This document shows positions 1-6,600 of a DNA stretch of 7,654 nt, piece by piece. Made by a program: the position numbers and the translations under genes. This DNA is from Cytophagales bacterium. Its GTDB lineage: Bacteria; Bacteroidota; Bacteroidia; Cytophagales; Cyclobacteriaceae. The notes beneath the pieces were generated by a model. The model was not told where the DNA came from and searched no databases. It saw nothing but the letters and a program-made list of their open reading frames with translations. The stretch covers positions 1,220 through 8,873 of the forward strand of contig DMST01000105.1 in the NCBI GenBank assembly GCA_003454975.1, given 5' to 3'. Position 1 is the first letter of the stretch, and each line of letters starts with the position of its first letter.

Positions 1-1455
1 CCGTGGTTGCAGAAAGCGGTTTTGGTACCGCTGCGGATCGTGGTCAATGCCGTATAGTTCGCCTCGCTCGTAGTTCATAAAGTGCCGCGTGGTGATGGGG
101 CTGCTAAGCTCGTAGCAATCTACCTTGCCCCGAAGCTGCGGCTCCTGCTCGTAGAGGTGTTCCAGCGGGCGCTGGGCAAACTTCTCCTTCAAAGTCTCAT
201 AGTCTTCACCCCGCTTCTTCCAGCGGGTATCACCCCAGGCCTCAAACATATCGTACGGCATCATCGTGATGATGTCGATGGTGCTCTTACCCGGGTAGCG
301 TTCGGACCAGCTAGGGTCCTTGGCGGCCGGAAACGAGATGTACACCACCGGAAAGGGCGCATCCAGGTCATTGGCGTAGCGTTCTACACAGCCATCATGA
401 TCCAGATCATCGGGGTAGATCCAATAGTTGGCTTTGGGCAGTTGTAGCGCATCTGGCGAGCCGTTGAGGCCTATGTACAGACACACATGAGCTACCGAGG
501 GGGTCACCTTGTCTAGCTGCGAAGGCAGGTTGTGCTTTTGAGCCACCACCGCAGGCAGCAGCTTGGTATAGGTATTGATGATACCTGTGCCACTCACCAC
601 CTTGTCGGCGGTATATACCTGACCATCGGCCAGCTCCACTCCAGTGGCTCTTCCATCACTTAGAAGTACCTGCTTCACCTCTGCATTGGTGAGTATGGTG
701 CCTCCAGCTGCCTCAATGACGGGGTCTACCGTCTCCACGATGCGCGAGGACCCGCCAATGGGAAAGGCGCCACCTTGCAGGTAATGCTTGGCTACGGAGG
801 CGTGCATCACAAAGCTACTTTGCCCGGGTGGTAGGCCATAGTCACCATACTGGGCGGTGAGTACCTTAATCAATTCAGCATTGCTGGTAAGCTCTTGCAA
901 TACTGATAGCGTGGAGCGGTTGGCATATTTCAGGTAAGCCTTACGCATCCGGCCACCCATGAGCTGCTGCACCAGTTTGGGGCTGGCCTTCTCGGCAAAG
1001 TAGCTCCGGCTATCCTTGCTTACCTGAAACAGCAGGTCTACGTAGGTATCAATGGCTTTTTCCTCCTCCGGAAAGTACCCCTTTAGTTGATCTTTCCAAT
1101 TCTGTACACCTTTCTTGAAGTCATAGGTCTTCTCCCCTATCACTACCCGGTCGTACACCTCCCCCATATCTGCCCATTGCAGGGCCCCATCCGTTACGTA
1201 ATCAAACAGCTTTCGGAGTACGGCCTTTTCGCGGGTCACCTCTCCTATGTAGTGAATACCTACGTCCCACTCGTAGCCTCGTCGCTTAAACACGTGGGTG
1301 TAGCCTCCGGCCGTATAGTGCCGTTCCAACAGCAGTACCTTCTGGCCTTCCTTGGCTAAGCAGGCCGCGGTTGCCAAACATCCTATTCCAGTACCAATAA
1401 AGATGGCGTCATAGTGGTCTGCTACGGTGTGTTTTTGCTTGTAAGACTGTACCAT
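1..1455 (-). CDS. FAD/NAD(P)-dependent oxidoreductase, phytoene desaturase / retinol saturase (RetSat, CrtISO) superfamily; C-terminus off window
   Basis: The reading frame is open from an ATG at 1455-1453 to the left edge: 485 codons, no stop, so the C-terminus is missing. Residues 15-52 form an N-terminal dinucleotide-binding Rossmann fold: YDAIFIGTGIGC, then a beta strand ending in the acidic residue of VLLLERH (E44), then AGGY. This is followed by WDVGIHYIGEV (about 63-73), a signature of RetSat-like proteins. Near residue 234 is an FPIGGSSRIV segment typical of the amine-oxidase/CrtI fold, and near the end SSPITTRHFMNYERGELYG, also typical of RetSat-like proteins. Relatives use FAD to saturate, desaturate or isomerise polyene or other hydrophobic substrates, often at the membrane. 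The substrate here cannot be told from sequence, and no carotenoid genes are visible alongside. Bacterial relatives are roughly 500-530 residues, so only a short tail should be missing. Odd point: the third glycine of GxGxxG is Cys26. The leader is T-rich with no Shine-Dalgarno site. The family call is firm; the activity is not. Confidence 0.87.
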   Translation of the reverse strand, partial: MVQSYKQKHTVADHYDAIFIGTGIGCLATAACLAKEGQKVLLLERHYTAGGYTHVFKRRGYEWDVGIHYIGEVTREKAVLRKLFDYVTDGALQWADMGEVYDRVVIGEKTYDFKKGVQNWKDQLKGYFPEEEKAIDTYVDLLFQVSKDSRSYFAEKASPKLVQQLMGGRMRKAYLKYANRSTLSVLQELTSNAELIKVLTAQYGDYGLPPGQSSFVMHASVAKHYLQGGAFPIGGSSRIVETVDPVIEAAGGTILTNAEVKQVLLSDGRATGVELADGQVYTADKVVSGTGIINTYTKLLPAVVAQKHNLPSQLDKVTPSVAHVCLYIGLNGSPDALQLPKANYWIYPDDLDHDGCVERYANDLDAPFPVVYISFPAAKDPSWSERYPGKSTIDIITMMPYDMFEAWGDTRWKKRGEDYETLKEKFAQRPLEHLYEQEPQLRGKVDCYELSSPITTRHFMNYERGELYGIDHDPQRYQNRFLQPR

Positions 1456-1506
1456 GAAAAAAAGTGGATTTCGTGTGTAGGTGAAAAAAGCAAGGTGGAA
1501 AGACTC

Positions 1507-1514
1507 CCAATATA
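1507..1514 (-). promoter_or_regulatory. weak -7-like element upstream of the oxidoreductase
   Basis: On the minus strand this octamer reads TATATTGG, a one-mismatch match to the Bacteroidota -7 consensus TAnnTTTG. It lies about 50 bp before the oxidoreductase ATG. A TTG lies 14 bp upstream, which is shorter than the usual 17-23 bp spacing, so the match is weak. The gene needs its own promoter if the terminator just upstream is efficient, which is the main reason to record this site. Confidence 0.2.
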
Positions 1515-1573
1515 ACCCCATTTGTAATCAATCGAATTGGCTTTGGGAAGAATCAAGGGCTATGCAAAAACCA

Positions 1574-1605
1574 AAAGGCCACCCCATTTGCATGAGGTGG
1601 CCTTT
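1574..1605 (-). terminator. rho-independent terminator of the helicase/cold-shock unit
   Basis: A perfect 10-bp inverted repeat pairs AAAGGCCACC (1574-1583) with GGTGGCCTTT (1596-1605) around a 12-nt loop. Read on the minus strand, the stem ends in TTT and is followed by a T-rich tail (TTTTGGTTTTTG), as expected for intrinsic termination. It begins 27 nt after the cold-shock gene's stop and separates that unit from the oxidoreductase gene on the same strand. Confidence 0.85.
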
Positions 1606-1632
1606 CAGCACTATCGGTTAGGTGCAGTACGT

Positions 1633-1827
1633 TTACTGTACCCGGCGTACGTTCACGGCATTGATGCCTTTACGACCTGGTTGGGTCTCGTACTCCACTT
1701 TGTCGTTGTCACGAATTTCTTCGGTAAGACCGCTTTCGTGTACAAATACATCGTCACCACCGTCTTCGGGCTGAATGAATCCGAATCCTTTGGAAAAATT
1801 GAAAAATTTTACTGTTCCTACTGCCAT
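1633..1827 (-). CDS. cold-shock protein (single cold-shock domain, CspA family)
   Basis: This is a 64-residue protein consisting of one complete cold-shock domain, an OB-fold beta barrel that binds single-stranded RNA and DNA. It opens with AVGTVKFFNFSKGFGFI, containing RNP1 (KGFGFI, about residues 14-19), followed by RNP2 (DVFVH, about 26-30) and SGL. The aromatic residues that stack on nucleobases (F9, F15, F17, F28, H30) are all present. Slightly unusual is Phe in place of the common Glu, Asp or Ala in the KFFNxSKGFGFI stretch. Length is normal for the family (about 63-70). In the cell it would act as an RNA chaperone that melts secondary structure, classically during cold but also in ordinary growth. 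It sits 26 nt downstream of the RNA helicase stop and before a strong terminator, so it is probably the last gene of a two-gene transcript. There is no Shine-Dalgarno site; the leader is A-rich. Identity is near certain, but which paralogue (cspA, cspC etc.) cannot be decided. Confidence 0.96.
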   Translation of the reverse strand: MAVGTVKFFNFSKGFGFIQPEDGGDDVFVHESGLTEEIRDNDKVEYETQPGRKGINAVNVRRVQ

Positions 1828-1853
1828 TGTGTTATGAGTTTTCTGTTTTTAAC

Positions 1854-3107
1854 TCAGTTAATAAATGTGAAAGCTTTTCCCGTTTTGCCCGCGCGGCCTG
1901 TACGCCCGATGCGATGCACATACGTATCATAGGTCTTAGGCAATTGATAATTGATCACGTGTGTGATGTCCGCAATATCAATGCCCCGGGCAGCCACATC
2001 CGTAGCCACCATTACCTGTATTTTTCCTTGCTTGAACTTATCCAGGGCCTTTACCCGGTAGTTCTGCGACTTATTTCCGTGTATCTGGTCGGCTTTGATG
2101 CCCGCTTTGTTCAGCTTGCGCGCAACGGCATCCGCCCAGCGTTTGGTTTCCGTAAAGATAAGAACTCTATCAAATCCAGAATTTGAGATCAAGTCCAGCA
2201 GCACGTGAAATTTATTGGCACCCTCAGGTACCTCTACTATGTCCTGATCCACGTTGTCGCTGGTGGTGTAGCCCGAGTTTACTCTGATCTCTATGGGGTT
2301 CTGCACCAACTCGCGAATAATGGCTCGTTGCGATTTTTCCTGCGTAGCAGAAAAGAGGATGGTTTGTTTACGGGCTTTCATTTCCCGAACCAACCGCTTA
2401 ATGTCGTGTACAAACCCCATGTCCAACATCCGGTCAAACTCATCCAGTACCAGGATGGGGGTTTTGTGCAACTGCAAGGCTCTGCGGTCTAGCAGGTCTT
2501 TCAACCTTCCCGGCGTACCTATGATCAGGTGATTCTGCTTGCGCAGGGTTTGCAAGTCTTTGTTTACACTGGTACCCCCAATAAAGGAAGCACTATAGAG
2601 CCTCATGCCCTGTGTCAAGTTCTTGAATTCATCGGCTACTTGCAGGGCCAGCTCCCGGGTAGGTACCACTACCAGGGCCGTCATCCGCTGTGGATTCTCC
2701 AGCAACCGCTCGATGATGGGCATTAGGAATGCCGCCGTTTTCCCAGTACCGGTATTTGCAATGCCAATGAGGTTACGACCAGCCTTCAGTGGAGCCAGCG
2801 ATTCTGCTTGGATCTTACTGGGGTTTACAAACCCTTTTGCCTTCAAGTTGGCCTTCAGCCGTGGGTGTAGTGGGCTGTCTTCAAACTGCAAATCGGTAAG
2901 GTGGGAAACCTCTTCTTGAGGTACTGCCTTCTTAACCAATATGCTAAAATCGGTAATAGAGGATACCTGAGCCGCTTTTTTCTTTGGGGGGTTCGCGTTC
3001 CTTTGCGTATTCGCGTTTCGGTTTTGACTGGGGGGGGAATGCTTTTTCCTCCGTTGTGGAGGGGTGGACCCTGATTTTCGGGGCCGTCTTGACTTGGTAT
3101 TATTCAT
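1854..3107 (-). CDS. DEAD-box-family ATP-dependent RNA helicase (DEFD variant, RhlE-like)
   Basis: This is a 417-residue protein with the full set of superfamily 2 DEAD-box motifs: Q motif (GFVNPSKIQ, 92-100), motif I/Walker A ANTGTGKT (117-124), Ia PTREL (149-153), Ib TPGR (198-201), motif II DEFD (222-225), III SAT (253-255), IV VLIFTET (315-321), V ARGID (373-377) and VI HRIGRTGR (398-405). It should couple ATP hydrolysis to local unwinding of RNA duplexes in the cytoplasm, for example in ribosome assembly or mRNA remodelling in the cold. The first 50 or so residues are a disordered tail rich in Arg, Lys, Asn and Pro, probably for RNA binding. The protein ends almost directly after motif VI (GKAFTFIN) with no C-terminal extension, so the basic tail is at the N-terminus rather than the more common C-terminus. 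The start is the ATG at 3107, with GGAG nine bases upstream (3117-3120), unusual in this window where other genes lack such a site. The cold-shock gene follows 26 nt after the stop. RhlE-like is the closest label, by overall similarity only. Confidence 0.95.
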   Translation of the reverse strand: MNNTKSRRPRKSGSTPPQRRKKHSPPSQNRNANTQRNANPPKKKAAQVSSITDFSILVKKAVPQEEVSHLTDLQFEDSPLHPRLKANLKAKGFVNPSKIQAESLAPLKAGRNLIGIANTGTGKTAAFLMPIIERLLENPQRMTALVVVPTRELALQVADEFKNLTQGMRLYSASFIGGTSVNKDLQTLRKQNHLIIGTPGRLKDLLDRRALQLHKTPILVLDEFDRMLDMGFVHDIKRLVREMKARKQTILFSATQEKSQRAIIRELVQNPIEIRVNSGYTTSDNVDQDIVEVPEGANKFHVLLDLISNSGFDRVLIFTETKRWADAVARKLNKAGIKADQIHGNKSQNYRVKALDKFKQGKIQVMVATDVAARGIDIADITHVINYQLPKTYDTYVHRIGRTGRAGKTGKAFTFIN

Positions 3108-3143
3108 TCAATTGTTCTCCGAACAATCCATTTCTGATTGTTC
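3108..3143 (-). promoter_or_regulatory. three-element alternative hairpin covering the helicase ribosome-binding region
   Basis: On the minus strand, immediately before the helicase ATG, are three short segments: GAACAATC (3143-3136), GATTGTTC (3128-3121) and GAACAAT (3117-3111). The middle one is perfectly complementary to both flanks. The upstream pairing has 8 bp and a 7-nt loop; the downstream pairing has 7 bp and a 3-nt loop. The two cannot form together. The GGAG ribosome-binding sequence (3120-3117) lies in the loop and first base of the downstream hairpin, which ends four bases before the ATG, so that hairpin would hide the start region and the upstream one would free it. The complementarity is seen directly. 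A role in translational control, such as a temperature-sensitive switch suiting a cold-shock gene, is inference. A DNA operator made of repeated half-sites is the main alternative. Confidence 0.5.
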
Positions 3144-3383
3144 ATGCTAATCATGTAGTAACAGTACCTGGGGAGGTCAGTATAAGCACGATGGCCAACT
3201 TGGGCCGAAAAGTTAAATGTGGTGACTTCCATGGTAATGCAGTGTGCAGTACCAAGACCTTCTTGAACGTGCACGAGAGCGGGCTTGCGCCATCTCAATT
3301 GGTAGGAAATAAAGAGGGATAAGAATTAGATATTGAATCGGGGAGGATAAAATAAACAATGCTACACCTGTTACTTCTTACCG

Positions 3384-3391
3384 CAAAGGTA
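3384..3391 (-). promoter_or_regulatory. candidate -7 element of the helicase/cold-shock transcript
   Basis: The minus strand reads TACCTTTG, an exact match to the Bacteroidota -7 consensus TAnnTTTG. I see no clear TTG-type -33 element at the usual distance upstream. If used, transcription would start near 3379 and give a leader of about 270 nt before the helicase ATG. Long structured leaders are known for some cold-shock mRNAs, so this would fit, but the promoter call rests on one octamer. Confidence 0.3.
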
Positions 3392-3490
3392 GTGAGTTCT
3401 TGAATCACTTCCTACTACACGCAGTATATGGCAGAAAGGTTCCCAGAAACAACCTAAGGTAAGCCCTATTAACAACATGCATTCTATGGC

Positions 3491-3520
3491 CCTACAGGGT
3501 TCTTCGACGAATGCTGTAGG
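3491..3520. promoter_or_regulatory. inverted repeat CCTACAG-N16-CTGTAGG upstream of the surface-protein gene
   Basis: Two perfect 7-bp arms (3491-3497 and 3514-3520) are separated by 16 bp. A smaller, slightly offset dyad TTCG-A-CGAA (3503-3511) lies inside. The dyad ends 20 bp before the candidate -7 element, so it overlaps where a -33 element would be. It could be a repressor or activator site for the plus-strand gene. It has no T-tract and so is not a terminator. It may also be chance. Confidence 0.35.
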
Positions 3521-3539
3521 AACCAGGACAAAAAGATGA

Positions 3540-3547
3540 TAGTTTTG
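3540..3547 (+). promoter_or_regulatory. candidate -7 element for the giant surface-protein gene
   Basis: TAGTTTTG matches the Bacteroidota -7 consensus TAnnTTTG exactly and lies 24 bp before the ATG. It would give a short leader of roughly 15-20 nt, normal for this phylum. No good TTG -33 element is seen at 17-23 bp upstream; that position is occupied by the right arm of the dyad. The leader has no Shine-Dalgarno sequence. Confidence 0.35.
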
Positions 3548-3571
3548 TATTACTAATATTCTCAAACAACC

Positions 3572-3646
3572 ATGTATAACTTGCAACTGCGGTTAATCAT
3601 TATTGGAATCCTCCTCTATGTTCTCCCTCAAAGTACTTTAGGCCAA
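3572..3646 (+). other. Sec signal peptide of the giant surface protein
   Basis: The N-terminus has one basic residue (R7), a hydrophobic core LIIIGILLYVL (8-18), a helix-breaking Pro19, and a small-residue stretch STLG before QS. Cleavage is most likely around residues 24-25. There is no Cys at the +1 position, so it is not a lipoprotein. Confidence 0.8.
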
Positions 3647-6600
3647 TCATTTCAAAAGGACCTCAGAAATACTTTTATAGCCGATTTGCCTTCTCCATCT
3701 GTGGTTGTGGTAGAGAAGGGATCTATACCAAATAATGATCATGAGCCCAAAGCAGTTGAGCCGGGGTTGAACCATAGTCGTTCAGTTTCCCCTAATTCCA
3801 CACCGAAAGTAACTGGCTTTTTTCCGGCCAACGGTGCGGTTCTTTCTCCTGGGAATAACTCGATCAGCCTCCAATTCAGTGAAATATTGGATACTGCCAC
3901 TGTAGCCGAAGGGATATGGGTAACAGGAAACAAACAAGGTCGGATACCGGGTACCTGGGACCTATCTGTTCCCGACTCCGTAGTCTTCATACCTACTGAG
4001 GGTATACTAGCTCATCAGAGTGTTACCGTTACCATCCACCACTCACTGCGCAGTGCTATTGGTGTACAGGTAGCAGGATATACTCTACACTACCATACGG
4101 TACCCAGCCCCTTAAGTGCTCCTTGGTCTCCGGTATATGAGCCACTTCCACTCCGCTCATTTTCTTCTAATTATGCAACTGAGTTTCTCCCAGCAGACTT
4201 GGACAAGGACGGTGACCTGGATCTGGTAGGATATACTTCCGAACCCTCTAACCAATTGGTCGCTTTTTACAACCGTGGAGGGGGAAACTTCGGAGATATG
4301 ACAAGGCTAGATACGGAAAACCTTTCCAATTTTGCCATTACTGATTTCAACTATGATGGATACCCAGATTTGGTGGTGGCATCCGGAGAAAGATTGGTAA
4401 AACATCAGAACAATGGAAACAACCGGTTTTCAAAAATAGAATATATCGATTTTGGTCAGCGGATTCATGACGTAAATACCGAAGGAGACCTAAACAATGA
4501 TGGTTATAACGATTATGTAATTACCACGAACTCACGAAGCCGGGGAACCTTCATTTATGATGGAAAACAAAAAACCACCCGAAATTTAGTGACTACCGGA
4601 TCTACATTTGATCCTGATGAGATGGCTTTTCCCCGTCAATTCAATACCAACGGTAGGTTGGATATCATTACTCCTGCTATTGCCATGTATTCCGCCAATC
4701 GGCTCACTAACGGTTTACCTGTCTATCAGAAAAAATCTATAGAATCCAATTTTAATTCCTGGGCAATACATCCCGCTGACTATGATCAGGACGGGGATAT
4801 GGATCTCTTTTACTTTAAACACAAGCAGTGGACGACCACTGAGGTTCTACATGTATTAGAAAACAACGGGAAAGGAATATTCACACCTAAAGCGTTGGGT
4901 GAGGGCGGCAATTATGGCCTGATTCGGATGACAGTGGGAGACATTGATTCAGACGGTGATCTGGATGTGATAGGTACAGGATATAATTCTAATTTGATGT
5001 TAGAGGTATTCGTTTTCCGAAATATGGGAGAAGGTCAGCCCTTCCAATATCAAGTTATTGAGGGCATAGACGGCTTGCAGGGGTCCGCACTTAGTTTGGA
5101 AGTAGGAGACGTAGACGAAGACGGAGACACTGATATCATTTTTGGCTACGTATACTTTCAGAACTATTTCAACCGGCAAGCAAAATTCAGGGTATACACA
5201 AGTAGCCAAGCAGGGGCTAACCAAGCACCGGTAGCCAACTTTACACTAGACACCTTAGTTCGGCTAGAGGATACTCCCTTTGATACCGTTTCTATCGTTG
5301 ACCTATTTGATGATCCGGATGGAGACGTACTTACTCTCCAGGTGAGTAGCGCTAACCCCTTGGTTTCAGCACAACTGGATACACTCAATGAAGTCCTGGT
5401 GATAGGGTCATCTGCAGACTTTTTTGGCTCTGCCACACTTACTGTAAGTGCTACCGACGGAACCGATGCCACTTCTGCTGAGATGATAGTGGAGGTGGCC
5501 CCAGTCAACGACCCTCCTACCTTTACCCTCTCTGACTCTACTATTATCTTCGAACGGGGGCAGAACGGTACCCAGGAGGTAACGGTCCTCCTTACCCAGC
5601 CGGACAATGAATCCGATCAGAAGGTTCTATTTTCACTTAGGGATGATGATGGTATTGCCAACCTGGTACTCGACCAGCTGACAGGCACTTTGCAAGTGAC
5701 CAGAATCCAAGGCAAAGTGGGTATTGATACCGTGCTGCTGGTGGCCAACGATCAACAGTATGAAAACAACCTCTATTCGCAGGCTCTCATTATCACCGTA
5801 ACTGCAAACCAACCGCCGATACTTTCCAATCTATTAGATCCCTTCACTCTTCAAGAAGACGATGATCCGGTTAGGGTATCTATCGCAGGATTGTTCATGG
5901 ACCCCGAAGGCGACACCCTTACTTATTCTGTTGACAGCTCCGAGCCCGCAGTGACGGCCTTCTGGTCCAATGATTCGGTAGTAGTATCTCTGGCTGCGGA
6001 CTACTTCGGGGAAACCAACCTTCTTCTTTCGGCTACGGACGGAATCAATACGGTTTCATTAGACTGGCCCGTTACGGTGACCCCCGTCAACGACCTCCCT
6101 AGCTTTATTCTTTCTGACACCCAGCTGTTCTTGGGAGCAGAGCAAGACTCTGCAAAAGAGGTGACGGCTCTCCTTACCCAGCCAAGCAATGAGGCTGATC
6201 AAGAAGTTATCTTTTCATTAACCGGAAACCAGGGTATCGTTAGGATCCTCCTAGACTCGTTAACGGGGACCCTGCAAATAGATCGGATACAGGGGGTATG
6301 GGGTACGGATACCGTGCTTTTGACCGCCAACGACCAACAGGCGGAGAATAATCTTTATTCACAATCGCTCATCATCTCAGTATCAGACAACGCCCCTCCA
6401 ATAATCTCCGGCCAGCTAGATTCACTCATCCTTCAGGAAGATGATGCCCCCATTCAAGTATCCACAAAGGGGCTTTTTACCGATCCGGACGGAGATTCTT
6501 TATCATACTTTGTTTCGAGTTCGAACTCAGAAGTAACGGCCGTTTGGTCTACCGACTCCATTGAGGTAGCAACTCAGGCCAATTATTTTGGGAGTGCTGT

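Larger units (their letters stand above)
3108..3571. other. 464-bp divergent intergenic region between the helicase and the giant surface protein
   Basis: No convincing gene is present. Reading frames of 64 and 71 codons exist on the minus strand but have unremarkable composition, and one runs into the start of the plus-strand gene. The region contains the three-element leader before the helicase (3108-3143), a minus-strand -7-like octamer (3384-3391), a dyad (3491-3520) and a plus-strand -7-like octamer (3540-3547). It must hold promoters for both flanking genes. Base composition is more A/T-rich than in the flanking genes. Confidence 0.7.

Noticed and set aside
82..1359. Plus-strand reading frames opposite the oxidoreductase
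   Set aside because: The minus-strand frame is open throughout and carries clear Rossmann and RetSat-like motifs; the plus-strand products resemble nothing.
1827..2919. Several plus-strand reading frames of 65-119 codons opposite the helicase
   Set aside because: These are antisense shadows of a helicase whose motifs are all intact; their translations are low-complexity and motif-free.
3104..3298. 64-codon minus-strand reading frame ending in an ATGA overlap with the helicase start
   Set aside because: No recognisable motif, and composition (many Arg, Tyr, Cys, Met) unlike a folded protein. It more likely reads through the untranslated leader. The overlap is kept as a point in the leader finding but not annotated as a gene.
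3437..3455. Short inverted repeat AGGTT-N9-AACCT in the divergent region
   Set aside because: Five-base arms are expected by chance in a region of this size, and it is not placed at any promoter or start.
3371..3586. 71-codon minus-strand reading frame in the intergenic region
   Set aside because: It is Cys- and Val-rich, resembles no family and overlaps the start and promoter region of the giant plus-strand gene.
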